In this document: positions 1 through 9,540 of the stretch, piece after piece
How positions within the stretch are numbered: position 1 is the first letter of the stretch
Layout: every line of letters starts with the position of its first letter
Origin: Craterostigma plantagineum
Lineage: Eukaryota; Streptophyta; Magnoliopsida; Lamiales; Linderniaceae
NCBI GenBank assembly: GCA_027422505.1
Contig: JAPQWV010000758.1
Span: forward strand, 176,001 to 240,000
Direction of reading: 5' to 3'
Length of the DNA stretch: 64,000 nucleotides
Notes under the pieces: model-generated
What the model was told of the DNA's origin: nothing
Seen by the model: only the letters and a program-made list of their open reading frames with translations
Database searches by the model: none
Program-made: the position numbers and the translations under genes

Positions 1-3000
1 TATCATGTGTTAACAGGAGTTATTCTACCACTAACCTTTTAGGACCCAATCGAAGTTGGGCACCTTAGAAAAGAAATGATTCATGCAGGTACAAAGAAGA
101 AAATCCAGCAAAAAGAACAAATGGTACCTCGACAGTGGGTGTTCCCACCATATGACAGGTGATATCAGCAAGTTTGTGTCGGTAAAAGCCTATGATGGAG
201 GATATGTCTCCTACGCCGACAATACTAAAGCTAAGATCATTGGGGTTGGAACTGTTGGTAACACTTTACATACTACTATAGATGACGTATGGTTAGTTAA
301 GAATCTAGAACATAATCTCATCAGCATTAGTCAACTATGTGATAAGGGTCATACCATAACCTTTGAAAATGATAAGTGTATTGTTAGAAACAATGATAAG
401 GTACTGTTTAGTGCATCTAGGGATAGGAATATTTATTGCATAACTCTTGATGATATCACTAACCAGAACGTCAAGTGCTTAGCAGTTACACAGGATAACA
501 CCTGGTTATGGCATAGACGCCTAGGACATGCCAACATGGAATTACTGTCTCACATCACAAGCAATGCACTGGTGCGAGGTGTTCCTGACATAAAATTTGT
601 CAAGGACAAAACATGCAAGGAATGCCAAATGGGCAAGCAGACCAAGACATCGATTATGGCAAAGAATGTGATATCCACATCCAGACCTCTGGAATTACTG
701 CATCTCGACCTTTTTGGTCCTGTCCAGATGATGTCTCTGCGAGGTAAAAGATATGCATTTGTTATCGTTGATGATTATTCCAGGTATACTTGGGTGATAT
801 TTCTTGCACATAAGAATGAGGCACTAGATAACTTTGTATCGCTAGTTAAGAGACTTGAAAATGAAAAAGAAACAACCTTATGTAGGATACGCAGTGATAA
901 CGGACTGGAATTTGATAGTAAGTCATTTGCATCATTCTGTGATCAGTACGGATATAGTCATAATTTCTCTGTCCCTATAACTCCTCAACAGAATGGCGTA
1001 GTTGAACGTAAAAATAGGGTATTACAGGAAATGGCTAGATCTATGTTACATGAGTATGATATTCCTAAACAGTTCTGGGCGGAAGCTGTTAGTACAGCTT
1101 GTTATGTGTCTAACCGTGTTTTCCTTAGGCCGATATTAAAAAAGACCTCTTATGAAATCTGGCATTGTAGAACTCCAAATATTAGTTACTTTCGTGTGTT
1201 TGGATGCAAATGTTTTATCTTGAACGATAGAGATAAGAGAGGAAAATTTGACTCTAAAGTTGATGAAGGGATATTCCTTGGTTACAGTCTTCACTCTAAG
1301 GCATATCGTGTTTATAATAAAAGGAAGCTGACTGTTCAGGAGTCCATACATGTTACTTTTGATGAGATACCTAACGCAGATGCTACTGATGAGGAAGGTA
1401 TAGATTTGCCCTGTGCAGAATTACAGGATACTGAAGACGGTAAGGACGATATTCCAGAAGACGAAAATGTAGAGACACTGGAACCAAAAGCTGATGAGCT
1501 ACAACCTATAAATTGGAAACATGCTTCCAGTCATCCAACAGATCAAGTGATAGGAAATATCAGATCTGGAATCAAAACTCGAGCAACTGTACGAAATCAG
1601 GATACAGAGGAATCTCATGATGTACTACTTTCAATGATGGAACCAAAAACAGTCCATGAAGCCTTGGATGATATATCCTGGGTCTCTGCCATGGAAGATG
1701 AGTTGGCTCAGTTCGAAAAGAGCCAAGTGTGGACACTCGTAGAGAGACCGGATGAAAAATCCATCATAGGAACCAAATGGGTCTTCCGCAACAAACTCGA
1801 CGAACATGGTAATGTCACAAGGAACAAAGCGAGGTTAGTTGCAAAAGGTTATTCCTAGGAGGAAGGTATTGATTTCGATGAAACTTTTGCTCCGGTAGCT
1901 AGATTAGAGTCTATACGTGTCTTACTTGCATATGCATGCTTTAAACGTTTTAAACTTTTTCAAATGGACGTAAAAAGTGCATTTTTAAATGGCTTTATAA
2001 ATGAAGAGGTTTATGTAGAACAACCACCGGGCTTTGCTAGGGAAGATTTTCCAAACCATGTTTTCAAGTTAAATAAAGCATAGGTTTAAAGCAAGCACCT
2101 AGGGCATGGTATGAAAGGCTAAGTAAGTTCTTGATTGACATAGGATTTACGACAGGAACTATTGATAACACGCTGTTTATTAAGTATGAAGGTGATCACA
2201 TGATACTGGTCCAAATATACGTTGATGATATCATATTTGGTAGTACTAATATCCTTCTTTGCGACGAATTCTCTAAGTCTATGCAGAAGGAATTTGAGAT
2301 GAGTTTAATGGGTGAGCTGAACTACTTCCTTGGGTTGCAAATAAAGCAACTTGATGATGGAACTTTCGTATCCCAGACGAAGTACAGCAAGGAACTACTG
2401 ATAAAATTCGGGATGAGTGATTCCAAAGCGATTTCCACTCCCATGCATCAGACCACCAAAATAGACAGTGACGAATCAGGTACACCAGTTGATCAAACAG
2501 AATATCGAGGTATGATCGGAAGCCTTCTTTACTTGACTGCTAGTCGCCCTGATATTATGTTTGCTGTTGGTATGTGCTCGAGATATCAGTCTGACCCTAG
2601 GGAATCTCACCTAACAGCAGTTAAGCGTATACTTAGATATATCAAGGGTACTGTAAATTTTGGTCTATGGTACTCTCATACAGATGAATTCCCATTAATG
2701 GGATATTCCGACGCCGACTATGCCGGCTGTAGGGAAGATAGGAAAAGTACTAGTGGAACTTGCCAATTACTTGGAAATTCCCTAGTAACTTGGTCTAGTA
2801 GAAAGCAAAATGCTGTCGCCCTCTCCACAACCGAAGCTGAATATATGGCCTTACGAAACTGTTGTCAACAAGTTCTTTGGATGAAACAAACCCTTAGTGA
2901 TTTTGGGTTAGGTTATGATAACATTTCTATTATGTGTGATAGCACTAGCGCTATTAGTATCACTAAGAATCCCGTGCATCACTCTCGTACTAAGCATATT

Positions 3001-3180
3001 GAGGTTAAACATCATTTCATACGAGACCATGTTCAGAAGGGGAATATCAGTGTGGAATTCATAGGAACAAATGATCAGCTTGCTGATATCTTCACGAAAC
3101 CCCTAATTGAGGCAAGATTCTGCGACATCCGTGATCGATTGGGAATTATCGAGCTAAATAAGGTTAGTAAATCTGCCTAA
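1..3180 (+). pseudogene. Copia pol polyprotein (protease, integrase, RT, RNase H), two disabling lesions
   Basis: The longest open part (83-1858) shows the copia protease site WYLDSGCS near base 122, the pre-integrase motif HRRLGHAN near 512, integrase core motifs DLFGP near 708 and NGVVERK near 1000, and the first RT block ending GTKWVFRNK. A TAG at 1856-1858 stops the frame where related elements continue. The same frame then carries the next RT block (DETFAPVARLES, DVKSAFLNG) to about 2080. There the LYGLKQAP motif has lost bases and the frame changes. From 2131 to 3180 the frame is open again, with the RT catalytic YVDD at 2218-2229, RNase H motifs YSDADYAG near 2704 and ALSTTEAEYMAL near 2818, and the usual C-terminal LADIFTKPL. 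Sequence before base 83 looks like the end of gag with a frame disruption. Confidence 0.93.
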
Positions 3181-3731
3181 TTCCATCATTTTCTCTAGGT
3201 CACTCTATTTTAGATAGAAATTCTTAGCTATCCTATCTTAAGGTATTCATTCAGTCCTTAGAATATTTTCGTGGATCTTATAGATCTTTTCCTTAAGTAT
3301 GATTCTCGTATTTTAGGAAGAAATTCGTAGTTATCTCTTCCTGGACATTCCTTCAGCCATTTAGCTTATTTTAGGAATATCCGATCTTCTGGATCTGCCC
3401 TTAAATGTGATCAGGTTATTTTAGGAAGGAACTCGTAGATATCTTTCAAGCCGTTCAGTTATTTTAGGGAACTCATTTATTTAATATTTATTCCTATTCG
3501 GTCTAGTCACATCCCTTCCTTAATTATGAGATCCCGTCAAATCAGTCAGACATTTCTGACAGTTTCTTCTCTCTCTCCAATTTGAAATTTCAAATTTCGA
3601 ATTTCAAAATCCATCCTTATCTCTTCCAAAAATAAACCGACCTCACTCCTTCAAAAAGATCCAAACCGTTCCTCAACCTTCATCATTCAATCATCTTCTT
3701 CAAACTTCTCTCAACCTTCAAACCCTAATCA
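3181..3731 (+). other. Spacer between pol and third ORF with degenerate internal repeats
   Basis: This stretch has no gene. Between about 3205 and 3480 it holds three or four degenerate copies of a roughly 100-bp block, marked by TTTTAGGAAGAAATTCGTAG-like strings (near 3313 and 3420, weaker near 3212 and 3462) followed by ATTCxTTCAGxxxTT. From about 3580 there is a run of GAAATTTCAAATTTCGAATTTC-like self-complementary bases, then CT-rich leader up to the ATG at 3732. In Sireviruses this position separates pol from the env-like ORF; whether it holds a splice acceptor or promoter cannot be told here. Confidence 0.6.
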
Positions 3732-5254
3732 ATGGCAAAAACTTCCGGTCCAAAGCTGCTCTTCCCAAATCATCCAGCCGTAAACGAAAGGAACCTCCAT
3801 CAGACGAAGACCTATCCGATGCTGCTCCAGACTCATCCACGCCAGTTTCACCATCAACCACCCATGTTCGAAAAACCCGTTCAAAAGACAAATCGGTTGA
3901 AAAAGGACCATCTCCCTCTAAGATTCCCAAGAAGAAGAAGAAGAAAGGCAAGAAAACAACCCCTGTGAGATCACCCGAGCCTGAAAAATCTGTTTCGAGT
4001 CAAGAGGATGCTGAAGAAATTCATGACGAAACCCAGAAGTCCCGCTCTAAAAGCCCAACGCCAGAGGAAACCCAGAAATCTCCTTCCCCACTTGATAGGG
4101 CCTCGCCGTCTCCAAAAACAAGCCCTAAAACTTCTGATATCCCTTCCATCGACCTGTCCAACCCAACTGAGATCCCAGTTGAAGCCCTGTTCCTAGAAGA
4201 AAGTAACCGAACCGTCTACAAAAGCTTTAGCAAGCGTGACATCGCTCGTGGTCGAGGCGTCGCATTCGACAAGTTGCCTGCTGGAACTGTTATCACTTGG
4301 CTGAAAGACTACGGATGGGAGAAGTTCCTGAGTATCAACAAGCCCTACTACCCCGAAGCTGTCAAGCTCTTCTACGCAAACTTTGACTACGATGAGTATG
4401 AAGGACACATCAATGTCCGCTCCTATGTGCTGGGAGGCAGAATCCACTGGACCACGAAGAAGATCAACGAGATGCTTGGAGTTCCTGATGAACCCCTCTG
4501 CCACTACGACATGAACAACTGGTGCCATGCTGATGGTTTCGAATCCAGTGATGTCCTTCTGAAACTCTGGAATACCCGTACTAAGCCCGCTTTTCAGACG
4601 GAGAAGCTCTCAACCAACTTCCCATAGATTTCTTCTTCCTTCATAAGCTGCTGAACATGACCTTGTGGAGTGCCAAAATCGGAAGTGGCGGCCACTCTAC
4701 CACTATGAATTTCATGAGCACTTTTGCCGTGTACATGATATCCCAGAATCGCAAGTTCAATCTCGGGTATGTGATCCTGAAGCACATGATCCAGGCTGTT
4801 GAAAGCACAGACAAGGCATTGCCTTACGGGATGTTGCTCACGCACTTCCTTGAGTGTGAGAAAATCCAGATGCCGCCGGCATGGGAAGATACGGCCATCC
4901 ACGTTGTGGATATTGTGACTCTGAAACGCATGGGGATTCATCACACTAAAGGTCAAGGCTGGTTCAAGGCCAAGGAGAACAGATCAGTGGACAGCGTCCA
5001 GAAACGGTCGGCTGCGAAAGGGAAAGCGAAGGTCAAAAGCGACGAGGACGATGACTACGAGGATGAGCTTAGGGAAGGCAGGAATCTCAGTGCTGCGCCG
5101 CGATATCTCCGATATCAAGGCTGATAATCAGAAGCGCTTCCGCAAGCTCAAAGAGCAGTATACCGAGCTGTCACTGAAACTATCCAAGCTCTCGAAGCTC
5201 GTCAAGAAGACCCTTCCTAAGCCTGCCGATTCTGAAACATCCTCTAGCCAGTAG
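3732..5254 (+). pseudogene. Env-like third ORF of the Sirevirus (putative plant transposon protein domain), frameshifted
   Basis: The ORF follows pol in the same orientation. The N-terminal part (3732-4130) is rich in Lys, Ser and Pro with basic clusters such as KKKKKKGKK. A globular part (about 4200-4960) contains RGRGVAFDKLPAG, YGWEKFLSIN, VRSYVLGGRIHWTTKKINEMLG and a downstream block with MNFMSTFAVYMISQNRKFNLGY; these resemble the domain catalogued as putative plant transposon protein, found in third ORFs of plant LTR elements. The tail (5100-5254) is acidic then Lys/Leu-rich and could form a coiled coil. The frame changes near the start (a base missing in the A-run after ATGGC), near 4600-4650 and near 5060, so the copy is broken. 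No clear signal peptide or membrane segment is visible. The label env-like is positional, not proof of envelope function. Confidence 0.75.
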
Positions 5255-5355
5255 GCTGCCCCTCTAGTTCCATTCTGCTCCTAGTAGCCCCTAGGTTATT
5301 CCGCTCTGCCAGTATCTTTTAGTTCCTAAGTATCCCTCCCACCTTTTTTATAATG

Positions 5356-5912
5356 AAGGGGGAGTAGTAAGGTAAGTTTTTAGGCGGTTTGCGTCTAAGC
5401 CTAAGTGTTTTTTATATGTAGGGAAGTTCGTGGAACCCTAATATAATATTTTGCTGCTTTTATGATATATCTTCTATGCCTAACATCTCTGTTCTGATCT
5501 ATGGATATACCATGTGCTGATCTTATACTCTTATACTCTGATCTTAAGTGCCTGCTGCGATGATTACATAATTGCTTGAACCATGCTTGGAATATGCGCA
5601 CTTAGGCAGGGGGAGCACACTCACGGGTAAATTTCGACATTTAGTACTCAAGAGATAACATAGAAATAGATAGGATATATCCGCACTTAGACAGGGGGAG
5701 CAAAATTGATCATGATATATCATATGCATATCATAGAGATAACTGCACATAGGCAGGGGGAGCCAATGTGTATCACATGTGATTAGAAAATATCGTATGC
5801 TCTGCTTTGTGATTATGAAACACTTAGACATATGCGCTAGGACTTGCGTAATCGAATATGCTTACTTGCTTCCGTGCTGCATCAATTACATGTCATCATC
5901 AAAAAGGGGGAG
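5356..5912 (+). other. Multiple polypurine tract array before the 3' LTR
   Basis: Five G-rich purine runs precede the LTR: AAGGGGGAG at 5356-5364, CAGGGGGAG at about 5607-5615, 5692-5700 and 5754-5762, and AAAAAGGGGGAGA at 5901-5912 directly before the LTR at 5915. The middle three sit in a repeated context, GCACTTAGRCAGGGGGAGCA. The last tract is the one placed to prime plus-strand DNA synthesis. Repeated tracts are an established Sirevirus hallmark and support the lineage call. Confidence 0.85.
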
Positions 5913-5914
5913 AA

Positions 5915-7620
5915 TGTTGACCTTTTTGATCCATATATGTTAGAGAGTTTTGATGAACGATGTATTTGTAATGACATTAGGTCTATAAATTAAGCAATTC
6001 GATTTGGGACAAATAAAATGTCTAATTTCATGATAATGTTCAACCATGCATTGCAAATGAGATGAAAATTGTTAAAGTGTTGAATATTAGAATTGCGTAT
6101 GATTTTGTGATGATTTGATGGAACTAAGTGATCGCATGTTATAGACAGTCCATGAGATAGGATATATCGTTCTGTGCTATATATGGAAATAATGCATGAG
6201 ATATCCTACTGAGTTATAAAAGGAAAATATGCTGTTTATATATGGATAGTGATATATCCGTTGATACTTGTTTATTCCTGGACGAAAATCACTTATACGA
6301 TTCTTGCATGCTTTCCACTGAATTTAATGTGAAATATTAAATTGATATCTTTCCTTATGCTGATTGGATATTATATTTAGGAAAGATTTGATTTAATTAA
6401 CCTTGTGGATAAGGTGCTCTTATATGGTATGTGGTATAGCGGGTGATATCTCTGAAATAAGGAAAGTTGTGCCATGATGTGATAAATCGATTTATGTAAG
6501 CTCTGATCTGACTTGTGTGCTAATCATGGTAAATATATTCATTAAATGCTATGAGCTGTACATGGAAAACGTGCTGATGCCTTGCTATCTTGTGTGCCAT
6601 ACTTGGAAAGTAAATCTGGATTGACTCGTTACTAGGAACTGATAGCAGGGAATCACTTATAGAAAGTTTCGATATGGAAAATATATGCGAAGTGGTTGAA
6701 TATGCTTGAGAACGAAATTGAGCTTTTATATGGAATATAATCATGCTTTAATGTGCTATATGACCATTGTGATGATTTATTAAAAGCATGATTTATATGG
6801 TATGATTGATTCGAAAGCTACATGGAAACTATGCTTGATTTGGTGATTATTATTTGATATGACTTTCCATGTGAAGTGCTATTAGAAAAGGATTATATAT
6901 GAGCTGCACTTTAGATTTTCGTAGAACACAGAGAATTTGCGAATTTAAGCCTACGAGAGATTTTTGAGCAGAGAGATACTAAGAGATTCCTGAGCCATTC
7001 ACTTGCGATAGCTTTCTGCCTTACTGAGCGTTAACCTACGTATCCATCACTGAGCGAGTGATTTATCCGATATTCCATCATCCCCTCCCATATATTCTGT
7101 CTTCGGACGTGCTGTCTTCGAACGTGAGCAATACCAAGGAGGCAAGGTCGACGTTTACGCACACGTGAAGGGAAGGACAAGTCCGGGGGCCCTTCGGTAG
7201 CGAGCTGTGTCTGTCGGGATCAAGGAGATTCCGAGGAACGAAACTCAGCGTGTGGTAACCTAGTAGTGTCTAGTGTTCGACTTGTTTCGGTTGTGTATTG
7301 GGCTAACCAATCAGTTATGTATCCAGCTACGGTGCATTATAGTGATTGGTTAAACTCTTGGGAAGCAAATCCCAACGAGAGGAGTAAACCCCAGTTGGGG
7401 ATATAACCTCTATAAAAATCATGTCTCGCATTTACTTTTCAGTTATTTCGTTATCACTGTGAGACAGACCCGAAACACATCCGACAATACTAGGATATAA
7501 CAGGCATACTCGTCCCAATATTATTTGGCATATCTAAGTTACCACACTAAGGTTTTGTAAAAGAAGCATAAAATTTTATAAGCCTAATTCACCCCCCTCT
7601 TAGGCACATTTATATCTTCA
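5915..7620 (+). repeat. 3' LTR of the Sirevirus-like element
   Basis: The 1706-bp LTR begins TGTTGACC immediately after the last polypurine tract and ends TATATCTTCA at 7620. The end is fixed independently because the sequence after it continues the reverse transcriptase of another copia element on the - strand. A C-rich block AATTCACCCCCCTCTTAGG lies about 15 bases before the end, as in many copia LTRs. A TATA-like box TATAAAAAT lies at 7411-7419 after CCCAGTTGGGGATATAACC. ORFs inside are short and not credible. Confidence 0.88.
7408..7419 (+). promoter_or_regulatory. Probable TATA box in the Sirevirus LTR
   Basis: CTCTATAAAAAT lies about 200 bases before the LTR end, in the usual place for the U3/R promoter of a plant copia LTR. 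Inference from motif and position only. Confidence 0.5.
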
Positions 7621-9540
7621 GCGATGATCCAATATGGGTCGGCAAGGGATTCACCTACTTTGCTAGGCTCCTTTTGACCGAGGAAGCAAGAGTAAAGACT
7701 TTCATTCATCGTTGAGGCTCGAGTTTTTACGCCAGTGGAGAGATCACCAATTATCTGTGAGTTCGGGTGTGCACGTGTCCACTTTCTTCTATGAAGTTGT
7801 GATGATCCAGCTACATCGATACCCGTCATTATTTCTTCACTTCGGATAGCATGATGCTCTATAGCTTCTCTAGGTTGGGAAAGTACTGACTCTCCTGAAG
7901 AAATTTCTTATCGAATGATGTTCCGTAGGTTTTGCAGGTTGAGGTAGTATTGACTCTTCTGACAAAATTTCCATTGTCGTATCCGTGGATTGGGGTGTGT
8001 CTGCTTCTGAGCTAGAGATGAGTATCTGTTGGAGGTTCACTGATGTCATCAATGTTGAGAGTTTCCAAAGTGGGAGGAGAATTATCATTGTCTGGTCCTG
8101 CAGAGGTTGTTGTTGCGGTGTGTGATGGTGGTTTTGAATAGAGATCCTCAAATAAAAGATCGAGTTCCACTTCGCTCAGTGTATTGGAATTCAAAGGTTC
8201 TCCCACTGTAGAGGTGCTTGATTGTCTTTTGTCAACTCTCGTAGAAGTCCGATTTTGGACTGATTTGTACAGAAGCCACTCGGTCTACTTCATCAAACGT
8301 CACGTTAAAGCTTTCCATAATCGATCCTCCTTGAGGTATACTCGATAAGCTTTGGAGGTTGTCGAGTATCCCACCAGTATCCCTTCAAACGCTTTTGGGT
8401 CGAGTCTGCCTCTATCTTCACGATGTTGACCACGTAGCACTTGCATCCAAAAACTCTCAGGAAAGAGTGGAACCCTGCAATTGATCAACTCGTAAGGAGT
8501 CCTATTAAACCTCTTGTGAAGGGAGGCACTATTTTGAGTGAAACAAGCTGTGTTCATTGCTTCAGCCCACAAGAAGTTAGGTAATCCAGAGTGAATAAGG
8601 AGTGTTCGAGTTGGTTCAACTAAGGTTCTGATCTTGCGCTCAACACCGTTTTGTTGGGATGTTTTTGCCGCTACGAACTGTTGGGTGATTCCAAGTGACG
8701 CATAGAAGTCACTGAGTTTTTTGTTCTTGAATTTTGTCCCATTGTCAGTTCTGATGATTTGGACATTTAGTTGGTGGAGGCTTTGTACGGTTTTGATAAA
8801 CTCAATGATATGACCTGGGGTTTCGTCCTTGTTCTGATAAATTTGGTCCATGTGTAGTGCGAGAAATTATCCACAATAACCAACACATATTAGCGCGAAA
8901 AATCATCCACAATAACTCAATGATATGACCTGGGGTTTCGTCCTTTATGAATGAGTTCAAGTGGTTTGGAGGTTGAAGCTGTGTGTTTGGTGTGGTGTGA
9001 TGCTTTTCTTATCTTTCCCATTTTACACGCTGAGCATATATGCTCTTTGTGATATCTGAATGAGGGAAGTCCTTTGACCAAATTTTCTAATCTTAGCTTG
9101 TTAGGTCTTTGAAGTTGAGATGAGAGAGTTGCTGATGCCAAAAATCGTTCTGATGTAGGGAAGCACGGGAGATAAGTCACGCTGGTCTGACAGTCTTAGA
9201 TCAATGGAGTAGAGATTCGTCTTTCTATGACCAGTGAGTAGTTCTCTTCTCATCAGTGACGCTACATTTGTTAGTCTCAAAATTTACTTTGTACCCTTTG
9301 TCACAGAAACGTCCAATACTGAATAGATTGTAGCCAGTCCTTCAACGTATGAGACTCCTTTGATGGTGAGTCTGTCATGGATTAGATTCCCCGTACCTAG
9401 CATGGGTGCAGATTGACCGTTTTCGAAGTGGACTTTCCGAGAAATCCCTCTGAAAAGTTGCTCAATAGCTCTTTGCTTCCACTCATGTGTGAGGAGCACC
9501 TGAATCTAAGTACCACACATGACGGACCTGCAAAATAAAT
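7621..9540 (-). pseudogene. Copia B pol fragment: protease, integrase, start of RT
   Basis: On the - strand the protease site VWYLDSG lies at about 9510-9530 with a stop soon after. A GAG-pre-integrase block (9180-8917) holds HHxxHxxC-like zinc-binding residues including CSACKMGK. The integrase (8851-8300) shows IIRTDNGTKFKN, QQNGVERK and the C-terminal block ILVGYSTTSKAYRVY. The first catalytic part of the integrase core (the DLFGP segment) is missing and replaced by a scrambled duplication at 8801-8944. The stretch 8290-7830 is the low-conservation linker. RT begins with a KTRAS motif (NSQIIGDLSTGVKTRAS) and ends at DPYWIIA, where the Sirevirus LTR starts. Several frame changes make it non-functional. 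Confidence 0.88.
8801..8944 (-). repeat. Scrambled duplication in the copia B integrase core
   Basis: A 30-base string (CTCAATGATATGACCTGGGG then TTTCGTCCTT) occurs at 8801-8830 and again at 8915-8944. The bases between them encode, on the - strand, two tandem partial copies of the VIVDDFSR strand around the second integrase aspartate. The block joins directly to the pre-integrase segment (...LELIH), so the first core segment has been deleted at the same place. Confidence 0.8.

Larger units (their letters stand above)
1..7620 (+). mobile_element. Sirevirus-like Ty1/copia retrotransposon, 5' end outside window
   Basis: Seen in order are the end of gag, protease, integrase, reverse transcriptase and RNase H (copia order, integrase before RT), then an extra ORF downstream of pol, then repeated polypurine tracts and a 1.7-kb 3' LTR starting TG and ending CA. 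In established knowledge, an extra env-like ORF after pol together with multiple polypurine tracts marks the Sirevirus lineage of Ty1/copia. The right LTR edge at 7620 falls inside the RT of another copia element on the other strand, so this is an insertion into that element. The 5' LTR and most of gag lie left of the window, so the target duplication (expected to be the 5 bases GCGAT at 7621-7625) cannot be checked. Pol has a nonsense codon and a small deletion, so this copy is not autonomous as it stands. Confidence 0.9.
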
